From the IMG/VR virus record IMGVR_UViG_3300035005_000002, positions 1 to 46,406 of that record: a stretch of 46,406 nt of DNA; one strand, written 5' to 3'. Made by a program: the position numbers and the translations under genes. Under the pieces are notes generated by a model. It worked only from the letters and a program-made list of their open reading frames with translations, did no database searches and had not been told where the DNA came from. Shown here one piece after another: positions 37,655 through 45,323 of this stretch (within the stretch, counting starts at the first letter, position 1; each line of letters opens with the position of its first letter). This DNA is from a virus.

Positions 37655-37787
37655 AAAACATAAAACTGTTCAGTTATTGTCAGTTGATTTTCATAGTTCG
37701 ACATTATCGAACAATGTGGCTAAACCTAGGTACAGTAGGGGACACAACGAGTCAAACGAATGCGTCAAGATAGATTTCAGAGAGCTA

Positions 37788-37814
37788 CAGGTACTAGACT
37801 ACCTGAGGCTTTTT
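37788..37814 (+). terminator. Terminator before class II promoter
   Basis: CAGGTA and TACCTG form a stem with a 6-base loop, followed by GAGGCTTTTTC. Confidence 0.55.
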
Positions 37815-37857
37815 CTAAAATCTACTATCTCAGCATAGGTATTTATACTCACCGGAT

Positions 37858-37886
37858 TTAGCACTGAGTGTACACTTTGACTAATA
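37858..37886 (+). promoter_or_regulatory. Promoter with class II operator for fibre/baseplate operon
   Basis: TTAGCA-like -35, 18-bp spacer, TAATAT. ACTGAGTGTACACT (37863-37876) forms the class II operator. It overlaps the palindrome at 37876-37895. Confidence 0.55.
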
Positions 37887-37895
37887 TTAGTCAAA
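37876..37895. promoter_or_regulatory. 20-bp perfect palindrome over the -10 box
   Basis: TTTGACTAATATTAGTCAAA is fully symmetric and contains the late motif core (TTGACTAATA) in both directions. Confidence 0.7.
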
Positions 37896-37900
37896 GGGAA

Positions 37901-37910
37901 TGACTAAGTA
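37901..37910 (+). promoter_or_regulatory. Late-gene motif upstream of 207-aa gene
   Basis: TGACTAAGTA, seven bases before ATG 37918. Confidence 0.5.
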
Positions 37911-37917
37911 GCTATAA

Positions 37918-38541
37918 ATGAGACTATCAACTTGGAGGCAATCAATAGTAGACTGGGTAGCCCAGAAAGTACAGATTGACACCTATGAACTTAGGAACCC
38001 AGAGGTAGTTGGGGAAACGGCGGGGTTTTTCCCGCCACTAAGAAACATTAAACACTATGATGGCGGGGAAGAGTCGGAAGGGCAGCCGACAGCCCAAGCT
38101 ACCCAAGAGATATACATAACTACTAGATACCCTAGGGACACCCCATATGCAGAACTACCATTAGCGACTACAGAGGGTGTCTACTCGTCACTGTGCCAGG
38201 GTTTACTCAAAGATGCTCAAGGGATAGCCGACCTCATAGACCTTTGGATTAACCCTAGTGACCAACCTATACAAGTTTCTGAAGTAGGGGACGATTATGG
38301 GGATTGGTTGGTAACGATGGTCATCTATGTAGTCATTAAGTGGTTACCAGAACCTGAACCGGGCTTCGGCTTCTCAGGTTACACGATTAATAAAATAGCA
38401 TTCAACCTGTACCGGGCTAAGCTAGATAACTTTAATGACAATACCCTAGTAGCTACCTTTGGCGGAGACCGTGAACTACTAACCGCAGAAGATGACTATG
38501 TATTTACAGAACCACCCCCTGACGACTTTTTAGTAGAATGA
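37918..38541 (+). CDS. Tail or baseplate structural protein, unknown (207 aa)
   Basis: First gene of the rightward fibre operon. The product (MRLSTWRQSIVDWVAQKVQI...) has a helical start, a middle segment with many Pro/Tyr (TTRYPRDTPYAELPLATTEG) and an acidic end (EPPPDDFLVE). It overlaps the fibre gene by four bases. It could be a tail terminator or connector, the usual small protein at the sheath side, but no family signature is clear. Confidence 0.5.
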   Translation: MRLSTWRQSIVDWVAQKVQIDTYELRNPEVVGETAGFFPPLRNIKHYDGGEESEGQPTAQATQEIYITTRYPRDTPYAELPLATTEGVYSSLCQGLLKDAQGIADLIDLWINPSDQPIQVSEVGDDYGDWLVTMVIYVVIKWLPEPEPGFGFSGYTINKIAFNLYRAKLDNFNDNTLVATFGGDRELLTAEDDYVFTEPPPDDFLVE

Positions 38542-39926
38542 CTACCCGCAGACTAGCTAACGTCAATACAGTACCCCAAAGCCTAACAGGTGATTATGTA
38601 TACATAAATAGGGGGGCTTATACTTACAGGCTATCCTTGGAATCGTTAACGTCCGCAGGGTTAGACTTGAGTGATTACGTGACCTATACGGTACTTAATG
38701 ATACCTTATTAGATTACGTAACTAATAATACGCTGACAACGACGTTGGGGGGTTACGTAACCTCTGACGCGTTTAATCTAGCTTTAGACACTAAGGCAGA
38801 CGTTACAGCACTTGCCGACTATACGTTAACCACCGATATACGGTTATCAGATGCTAGAGTGCCTACAGGAGTGGCGGGAGGGAGCCTAAGTGGTATTTAT
38901 CCTAACCCAGCGATCGCTAACTCAGGGGTAACCCCTGGGACTTATAACTTCGCCACAGTTACCATAGGTGAAGATGGGCGGGTCACGGATGCCCAGACTG
39001 GAGTCATCCCTGGGGTACCTGTAGCCTCACCGACTACCTCCGGAACCGTTAAGGTGGACAGTGCAGTAGCCGACCCTTTGGTGTATTTATCGTCTACCGT
39101 AGACTCTTTGTTAGGTGGTTATGTTACATCCGGGGGATTAACTACCATCCTAAACGATTATGTGACTAATAGTAGTCTAACTATTACATTAGCGGGGTAT
39201 GTGCTAGATGCGGATACTCGGCTATCAGATGCTAGGATACCCACAGGCACGGCGGGCGGTAGCTTGAGTGGTACTTATCCGAACCCAGGATTAAGCGAAG
39301 TGCTAATCACTCCAGGGTCATATACTAACGCGGATATTACCGTAAATACCGAAGGAAGGGTTACCGCCGTTGCTAATGGTGCAAGCGGGGGCATAACAGA
39401 ACGTAAGTTTTTTCAGGCTAGGAATCGTTGGTTTACCCCAGCCACCAAAATCACGATAACTAGTAGCACGGGGGCTATATCCGCTACATACGTTAGGTTA
39501 TGTCCTATTTATGTCCCGGCTATCGGTATACAATCGTTAGCTGTATCCACTGCATCGTCGGTAACAGGGGCTACTGGTAAGTTAGCAATATATTCTGTAG
39601 TTGATGGAATGCCTGGAGTGCTTCTAGAGTCATTAGCAGAAGTAGCTATGGATGTACAGGCATTTTTTGAGTTTGTCATATCCTCTGATTTAGCACAGGG
39701 GGAATATTTCATAGGACTGACCACAACTGGTACTGCACCAAGCATGAGGATACATAACTCAACAACTAATAATGATTCATACATATCTGCCGGGTCTTTA
39801 AGCACAACTTCAGTAATATCTTATGTTAGCCCTACAACGTCAGGGGTATTTCCTGGGGACTTAACAGGAGCTACGTTTACTGACTCTAGCTTATCCCCTG
39901 TAGTCTGGGTAAAAACTAAAGCATAG
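38538..39926 (+). CDS. Tail fibre protein
   Basis: The 462-residue protein contains repeated fibre shaft motifs: LSDARVPTGVAGGSLSGIYP near 103-122 and again LSDARIPTGTAGGSLSGTYP near 229-248, each followed by NP and a beta-rich stretch, the collar-type repeat found in many phage fibres. Strand repeats with TNNTLTTTLGGYVTS lie between them. The C-terminal 170 residues are a distinct beta-rich head with no repeat and probably bind the receptor. Confidence 0.85.
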   Translation: MTTRRLANVNTVPQSLTGDYVYINRGAYTYRLSLESLTSAGLDLSDYVTYTVLNDTLLDYVTNNTLTTTLGGYVTSDAFNLALDTKADVTALADYTLTTDIRLSDARVPTGVAGGSLSGIYPNPAIANSGVTPGTYNFATVTIGEDGRVTDAQTGVIPGVPVASPTTSGTVKVDSAVADPLVYLSSTVDSLLGGYVTSGGLTTILNDYVTNSSLTITLAGYVLDADTRLSDARIPTGTAGGSLSGTYPNPGLSEVLITPGSYTNADITVNTEGRVTAVANGASGGITERKFFQARNRWFTPATKITITSSTGAISATYVRLCPIYVPAIGIQSLAVSTASSVTGATGKLAIYSVVDGMPGVLLESLAEVAMDVQAFFEFVISSDLAQGEYFIGLTTTGTAPSMRIHNSTTNNDSYISAGSLSTTSVISYVSPTTSGVFPGDLTGATFTDSSLSPVVWVKTKA

Positions 39927-39935
39927 GAGACTAAA

Positions 39936-40298
39936 ATGGCACGAGTGATTACCTATAAGGACGGGGTATTAATGGCAGACTATGAAGACCCTAACATAAA
40001 AACACCCCCGGACTATCTTACATTTAGGGTTGACATGTTAAGTAATAACACATATAACCAATGTGTATTACAAGCCACACCTATTGGTAGATTATCCGCT
40101 CAGAGATTAGAAATCAATATATCCCAAGATTCCAGAGATTGGGGGTTAGTCTGTAGATTCTGGAACAGGTTAATAAGTAACACCTCGTATGTATTAACAC
40201 CTGGTGATATTAATGAACTACAAGATATTATCCATAGAAATAATATTCCTATGGAGATGGATAGTTTAGGGCGGTGCCAACCTAAAGTACATGAATAA
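39936..40298 (+). CDS. Baseplate/tail protein, unknown (120 aa)
   Basis: The 120-residue product (MARVITYKDGVLMADYEDPN...) lies between fibre and gpI and overlaps gpI by eight bases. GAGACTAAAATG precedes it, with a partial late motif. No family recognised. Its place between fibre and I suggests a baseplate-associated or fibre-attachment function. Confidence 0.5.
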   Translation: MARVITYKDGVLMADYEDPNIKTPPDYLTFRVDMLSNNTYNQCVLQATPIGRLSAQRLEINISQDSRDWGLVCRFWNRLISNTSYVLTPGDINELQDIIHRNNIPMEMDSLGRCQPKVHE

Positions 40299-40872
40299 TC
40301 AGTGGCATGAGGGTCGCCCAGTATTTAACAGACTACCTCAGACGGGCTACCAAGATAACTTAGCCGTAGACTGGCTAACCCTTTGGGTAGACCAAAAGTT
40401 ATCCGATAAAGCCGACCAACTCCAGACGCTATGGACTAAACTTGACCCCCTGACCACTACCGAAGACTGGTTAGATTATCTGGCTTTCCTATGTGGGTTA
40501 TCCGGTGTATATTATGATACTAAGTGGGCTGTAAATATAAAGAGGCAAATGATTAGCCAAGCCCATAGCCTTTGGAGTAGTAGGGGTACACTGGCTAGTA
40601 TCAGAACGGTGTTAGATATACATGAAATCCCGTATACCATATGGAATAGTGGGAGCCTGAGGTTACCCTTCGTATTATCTGCGACCTTTGGGCGTGATGA
40701 TCTTAGGTTGTATGTAAGGTTACCGTTAGACTACCAAAGGACTTCTAGGGAGTTCAAGGAAGCCCAAAGGACACTTAGGAACTACGCACCAGTAATAGTA
40801 GATGCTGAAGTAGTGTTTGAAAGATTTTATCTAGGTTTTAGCCGTATAGGAGAACCTCTATTTAGTAACTGA
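40291..40872 (+). CDS. Tail protein I (P2 gpI-like)
   Basis: The 193-residue protein matches the tail protein I family: NLAVDWLTLWVDQKLSDKAD near 22-41, TTEDWLDYLAFLCGLSGVYY near 57-76, and a helical core KRQMISQAHSLWSSRGTLAS near 86-105. In P2 it belongs to the baseplate wedge with J. The order here puts I beside fibres and away from J, which is on the other strand past the fibre block. Confidence 0.85.
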   Translation: MNNQWHEGRPVFNRLPQTGYQDNLAVDWLTLWVDQKLSDKADQLQTLWTKLDPLTTTEDWLDYLAFLCGLSGVYYDTKWAVNIKRQMISQAHSLWSSRGTLASIRTVLDIHEIPYTIWNSGSLRLPFVLSATFGRDDLRLYVRLPLDYQRTSREFKEAQRTLRNYAPVIVDAEVVFERFYLGFSRIGEPLFSN

Positions 40873-40883
40873 TTGACTGAATA
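40873..40883 (+). promoter_or_regulatory. Late-gene motif upstream of 365-aa fibre gene
   Basis: TTGACTGAATA overlapping the gpI stop codon, about 12 bases before ATG 40895. Confidence 0.45.
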
Positions 40884-40894
40884 TAAGTAAACCT

Positions 40895-41992
40895 ATGACT
40901 ACTATTATTTGTAATATAAAGGTAGCGGGCACTACTGAGAACTTAGTGGGTTATGTGAGAGTAAACATACCTTCTACCTTCTCAGATGAAGACACTCTAT
41001 ATGTCCCTGTTTTCCATGACTATGACTTAGTTGACGGCTCGGTCACGTTTGAGCTAGAACCTAGCGACTTGGCACGAGTAGCCTATAAGTTTGAGATATG
41101 GCAACTAATCCCAGACGAAGAAACCATAGATGACCTTGGGAACCCAGTAACCATAGTTAACGCGGATATATTAGTCAAGTCATTCAGTGCCGTAGTTCCC
41201 TTCAGCTCTACCCCAATAAATATTAAAGACTTGGCAGAGCAGTCAGGGGTTAGGTATGATGCCCAAGATGCTAGCCTACTAACCCTAAGTAGGTATTTAT
41301 ACTCCAACGATACATTTTGGGAAGCACTGGTTAACCAAGTCTTCCAGAATAAGGGGGCTTGGTCACCCTCGGTATTCTATAAGCGGGGGGACGTGGTGTC
41401 CTATGATGGCTCCGGTTACCAGTACGTGGCAACCGTGGCGAGTCAAGGTAACTTAACCACTGACGAAACGTTTTGGCGATTGTTGGTGTCTAGGGGTGAG
41501 ACTGGTACAGGCACAGCCGGTAACGACACTATCTATGGGGCATCATGGGATGGGGCTACTGACGCTCCCACCCGTAATGCTTTGTATGATATTATACAAA
41601 CACTAGCTACGAAGAATGAGCTAGATACTAAAGTAGCCGCAGAAGACGCTGTGCTAACTGGTAATCCTACAGCCACTACTCAAGCAACAGGGAACCGTAG
41701 TACGAGGATAGCCACTACTGACTTTGTTGGTAACGAGCTAGACGGCATTGGTAGGGTATCTATAGGTGACATTTTGATACACCCGACCACTGCAGCACCA
41801 AATAAATACAGGGTATTAACTAACCCAGGGGAAGTAGTGAGTCAGACCACCTACGCTGAGTTGTTTGCACAAATCGGTACCACTTATAACACGGGGTCAG
41901 AAGGAGCGGGTAACTTTAGGTTGCCATCTAATGGGGGTGGGGTACCTTTTGGGGATACTCGTATGAGATGGGTTATCTATACAGGCGTGTGA
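40895..41992 (+). CDS. Tail fibre/receptor-binding protein with carbohydrate-binding and collar domains
   Basis: Residues about 145-200 contain a carbohydrate-binding-type pattern (WSPSVFYKRGDVVSYDGSGY, then FWRLLV). Residues 280-365 form a collar-type C-terminus (GDILIHPTTAAPNKYRVLTN ... YAELFAQIGTTYN ... GAGNFRLP). The N-terminal 130 residues resemble a fibre attachment domain. It probably recognises surface glycan; target unknown. Confidence 0.75.
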   Translation: MTTIICNIKVAGTTENLVGYVRVNIPSTFSDEDTLYVPVFHDYDLVDGSVTFELEPSDLARVAYKFEIWQLIPDEETIDDLGNPVTIVNADILVKSFSAVVPFSSTPINIKDLAEQSGVRYDAQDASLLTLSRYLYSNDTFWEALVNQVFQNKGAWSPSVFYKRGDVVSYDGSGYQYVATVASQGNLTTDETFWRLLVSRGETGTGTAGNDTIYGASWDGATDAPTRNALYDIIQTLATKNELDTKVAAEDAVLTGNPTATTQATGNRSTRIATTDFVGNELDGIGRVSIGDILIHPTTAAPNKYRVLTNPGEVVSQTTYAELFAQIGTTYNTGSEGAGNFRLPSNGGGVPFGDTRMRWVIYTGV

Positions 41993-42003
41993 TTGACTAA
42001 ATA
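41993..42003 (+). promoter_or_regulatory. Late-gene motif upstream of Gly-rich fibre gene
   Basis: TTGACTAAATA, followed by ACGATAAATATATATATATT and an unusually long AT leader before ATG 42031. No Shine-Dalgarno is visible. Confidence 0.55.
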
Positions 42004-42030
42004 ACGATAAATATATATATATTCATCACT

Positions 42031-43398
42031 ATGGCTGGATTATACCCTAATACTCCTTTTTCGGAAGGTTCCGTATTTACGCCCGAACTTGCAGACTTAG
42101 CTTTTGAGGCTCCCATTTTTGACGGTCAAAATCAGTACAAAGGGCATCGGGAGAAGATCAGGGATGACGAGTTATCCGATTTAGCTGGGGCAACTAAGGA
42201 TAGATTGAGGATAGTTACGGATGGTTTAAAGCCTTCGGTAAGTTCGGGGTTAACTGTAGCGTACCAGTCAGGTACAGTTGTGTTACCTAGTGGTGAGCTA
42301 TTAGCCATAGTTAGTGGGTTAATCGTAGTACCTGATAATGCTACTAGCCTCATTTGGGTGGATTCTTTAGGGGTTATTGCATCCGGCACGATAGCACCTG
42401 CTATTAGGATATTAATAGCTAAAGTCACTACAGTATCAGGTACCATTACCGCGTTACAAGACCTTAGATTTAATGGGTTACATCCGGTAAGCCCTATTAG
42501 CGCGTCTATTAAGGTATTTGGAGGTTCTAATACTCAAGATAAGGTATGCACTAACGGTGAAGTACTAGATCAGGGTTACTATTATTTTAGGGATTTTACC
42601 GTTCCAGCCGGGGTATCAATAACCATAGATAAGCAGGCTAGGTTATTTTGTTCTGGTAACGTAAGTATTCAAGGGGTAATAAATATTACAACGGCTGCTA
42701 ATGGAGCGAGACCATTTTCAACCGGAACTATTAGTACGATAAATATTGGGGGGGTAACCGGTACAGGTCTTGGGGCAGGTTCAGGGTCTTCAGGGGCAGG
42801 TGTCACACCTTACCCTTACACAGCTCAACCTGTAGGGTCAGGAGGCGGTTTAGGGTTTGCAGGGGGGGATTCAGGGGCTGTAGCCTTTGGGGGGGCAGGT
42901 TCCGGCGGAGGGAGTTTATGGGTAGAAGCCTCCGGTGAAATAACAGTATCCGGTAGCATAGTCGCCAAAGGTACAGATGCCTCTATAGGGTTTATTACCA
43001 GTGGTACTAATGTATTAGTAAGTGGTTCCGGAGGGGGTTCCGGGGGTTTAGTATACTTATCCTCCCTAGTTGGCGTTACTTGTACTAACACATCTGTTAT
43101 TGACGTTAGAGGGGGTAACGGAGCTAGTGCAGTCCGAGTAGGCACAGGCAGCGCTAACGGTGGTGGTGGTGGTGGTGGTGGCTGGCTAGTTTTAGCCAGT
43201 CCCTTTAATAATACTACGGGGGCTACTTTTTTATTGTCCGGGGGTACTCCAGGGGCTACTGTAGGAGAAGGTACGGGGGCACTAGGTGGTGGTACTGGTG
43301 GTGCTTACGGTGGTGCCGGAGGTGGTGCCGGATCTACCCCCCAATCAGGGGGTACCGGGCGATTAGTTTTATTATCCTTCGTACCTATAGGTAGTTGA
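42031..43398 (+). CDS. Glycine-rich tail fibre protein
   Basis: The N-terminal 155 residues resemble a phage fibre N-domain (LYPNTPFSEGSVFTPELADL near 3-22). The C-terminal half is very Gly-rich (SGSGGGSGGLVYLSS, NGGGGGGGGWLVLA, GGTGGAYGGAGGGAG), typical of adhesive host-specificity tips as in T4 gp38-like proteins. The GGT/GGC stretch at about 43150-43185 makes strand slippage likely. Confidence 0.7.
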   Translation: MAGLYPNTPFSEGSVFTPELADLAFEAPIFDGQNQYKGHREKIRDDELSDLAGATKDRLRIVTDGLKPSVSSGLTVAYQSGTVVLPSGELLAIVSGLIVVPDNATSLIWVDSLGVIASGTIAPAIRILIAKVTTVSGTITALQDLRFNGLHPVSPISASIKVFGGSNTQDKVCTNGEVLDQGYYYFRDFTVPAGVSITIDKQARLFCSGNVSIQGVINITTAANGARPFSTGTISTINIGGVTGTGLGAGSGSSGAGVTPYPYTAQPVGSGGGLGFAGGDSGAVAFGGAGSGGGSLWVEASGEITVSGSIVAKGTDASIGFITSGTNVLVSGSGGGSGGLVYLSSLVGVTCTNTSVIDVRGGNGASAVRVGTGSANGGGGGGGGWLVLASPFNNTTGATFLLSGGTPGATVGEGTGALGGGTGGAYGGAGGGAGSTPQSGGTGRLVLLSFVPIGS

Positions 43399-43399
43399 T

Positions 43400-43789
43400 A
43401 TGTATATTTTAATACTAAATAATGAAATAGTAGGAAGCTCCGACACTCCTGTGGGGTTGCCACTAGGGTTTTCATCCATAGAGTATCCTGAATCATCTCT
43501 AGACACCCTTTATTACAGTGACGGAGAAGTTAGGGTTAAGCCAAATAAACCTAACCCAGAAGCGTATTGGGATAACCAAAGTAATAGATGGGCTACCCTA
43601 GAGCCTGTGAGGTTACCTCATCCAAACCCGCTAACCCAGCATAACCTGGCTGCGGCTATATACAACCATATAAAGCTACTAGACGAGCCGTTAGCCGATG
43701 TAATAGCGTTGTTACTAGCTTTGCAGCAAGGAGACTCGGCGGAGATCGCTATCAGGAGAACTCGGTTAACTGAACAGTTTGATAAGTGA
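43400..43789 (+). CDS. Tail fibre-associated/assembly protein (129 aa)
   Basis: The product begins MYILILNNEIVGSSDTPVGL and has a YWDNQSNRWATLE block near residues 56-68, common in small fibre assembly or fibre tail proteins. It follows the Gly-rich fibre with no gap and precedes the membrane protein. An assembly chaperone role is inferred from position. Confidence 0.5.
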   Translation: MYILILNNEIVGSSDTPVGLPLGFSSIEYPESSLDTLYYSDGEVRVKPNKPNPEAYWDNQSNRWATLEPVRLPHPNPLTQHNLAAAIYNHIKLLDEPLADVIALLLALQQGDSAEIAIRRTRLTEQFDK

Positions 43790-43819
43790 CATATTATTAG
43801 TAGTACCATACACTAAACT

Positions 43820-44158
43820 ATGTATAAAATACTACTAACAGAACAACCAGAAATCGTACAACCTGCTCCGGTGTATGGTATCCCACCGGAGATTCAAGGG
43901 GTACTAAGAAATGGTAGCTATGCCATCATCGTTTTTTTCTTTATAATATTCTGGATAACTAGAAAATCCATTGGGGATTTTACTAAAGAACACTTAAGCA
44001 TGATGAAGTCCCTAACGGATTCCAATAAACAACACTCGGAAAACTCAGAAAAAATGGTTAAGTCAGTGGAAAGGTCTACAAGAACTAATATAGTGTTAAC
44101 TAAAATACTTGCTAAGTACTTAAATATAGACCTTGATGCGCTTAACAGAGAGGACTAA
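43820..44158 (+). CDS. Membrane protein with coiled coil, holin- or spanin-like
   Basis: The 112-residue protein has one strong membrane segment near residues 33-50 (SYAIIVFFFIIFWITRKSIG) and a long charged coiled-coil C-terminus. It is the last gene of the rightward late run, where lysis genes are common. The layout suits an inner-membrane spanin or single-pass holin, but no signature separates these. It overlaps gene J by four bases at its end. Confidence 0.45.
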   Translation: MYKILLTEQPEIVQPAPVYGIPPEIQGVLRNGSYAIIVFFFIIFWITRKSIGDFTKEHLSMMKSLTDSNKQHSENSEKMVKSVERSTRTNIVLTKILAKYLNIDLDALNRED

Positions 44159-45306
44159 TCTAAATCCTCACCTAAACCTAAGAAGTAGGTTTGACTAACC
44201 CCGTCTGGTTGCATTAAGTTAATCATTAAGCTATCCGTAAACGGGCTAGTCCAGTTGTTAGCTAGTAGATGGTCTAACGGTTCCCCGTTAATGGTAACTG
44301 AGTCTACCTCAGTTACCCCTGGCACCAATCGGGCGTTATAAGATATCTCATTAATCTTAACCTTAGTGCCCCAGGGGTATGTTAAGGGACTTAGGTAGTC
44401 ATAAACTGCTTGGGCTATCTGTGTTGCCAATGTCTCCGATACCTCATCTACCCCACAGGTTATTTCTATAGCTAAGCTATCTAAGAGGCATGGGCTGACC
44501 CAAACCTTGCTGGCTGCAAAAGAGCGTAGCTGTAAAGCAGCCTGGATAACTTGACAGGTACCCGTAGAGGCTGGGGTACCCGTAGAATCGCATAGGAATA
44601 AATGTACTTGTCCTGGAACCTCTACGGTTTTATCCGAGTTTAAGAAAGGAATGCATACCGCCTTAGACCCGTCACCTAGTTCATCTTGTGCGGCTAACTC
44701 GTAATCAGTTGCGCTAACCAATACCTCACGACTCCTTAGTTGCTGTTGAGCGCGTGATATGGTGTTAGTAATATCCTCTAGGTCAGACCCTCCGGTTAGT
44801 GCTTGGGGGTTATATATACCTTGCAAAAAGTTTATTCCTGGGTTAGTTAATGTCAGGGCAAACTCTGGAACATTTAAGTCAGAGCCGGTACGTGCAGCAG
44901 TTACCAGCACGTCTGCCTCAGTAGCCCCTGGGGGTATCACTAGCTGTTCAGCAAGGATAAAGAAACTATCCTTATACGGTACAGCATACCCAGGGTTTAC
45001 CACGAACTCGGAGGCTAAAGGGGTTTGCAGTAAAAACCTGAGGTACCCTGAGGCTTTAGTCCCGTCAGACCGTGTAACCCCTAGTAGTCTAAAAGACTCT
45101 AAGGCTAAAGCCTCAGGCAACATATTCAAATAAAACAGTAGCTCAGCTATACCAAACATCTGCCCTTCTACTAATGCAGCCACCGGGCTACCTGGTCTAA
45201 AGTCATTTAGTTGCCCGTTACTAGCCTCACGTATCCTATTATACGCTAGCTGTACTAGTTCATCTTCATTCTGGTTATCAAGTATCAGCTTAGGGATTTC
45301 TGCCAT
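44155..45306 (-). CDS. Baseplate protein J
   Basis: The 383-residue protein shows the baseplate J pattern: NIxL-type opening KLILDNQNEDELVQLAYNRI near 6-25, FRPGSPVAALVEGQMFGIAE near 37-56, and later GGSDLEDITNTISRAQQQLR near 173-192 and REVLVSATDYELAA near 194-207. It builds the wedge with W and I. A late motif lies directly upstream at 45314-45323. Confidence 0.9.
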   Translation of the reverse strand: MAEIPKLILDNQNEDELVQLAYNRIREASNGQLNDFRPGSPVAALVEGQMFGIAELLFYLNMLPEALALESFRLLGVTRSDGTKASGYLRFLLQTPLASEFVVNPGYAVPYKDSFFILAEQLVIPPGATEADVLVTAARTGSDLNVPEFALTLTNPGINFLQGIYNPQALTGGSDLEDITNTISRAQQQLRSREVLVSATDYELAAQDELGDGSKAVCIPFLNSDKTVEVPGQVHLFLCDSTGTPASTGTCQVIQAALQLRSFAASKVWVSPCLLDSLAIEITCGVDEVSETLATQIAQAVYDYLSPLTYPWGTKVKINEISYNARLVPGVTEVDSVTINGEPLDHLLANNWTSPFTDSLMINLMQPDGVSQTYFLGLGEDLD

Positions 45307-45313
45307 TTATTAT

Positions 45314-45323
45314 AACTAAGTCA
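45314..45323 (-). promoter_or_regulatory. Late-gene motif upstream of J gene
   Basis: Minus strand ATGACTTAGTTATAATAA, about 8 bases before the ATG at 45306 and overlapping the end of the integrase gene. Confidence 0.5.
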
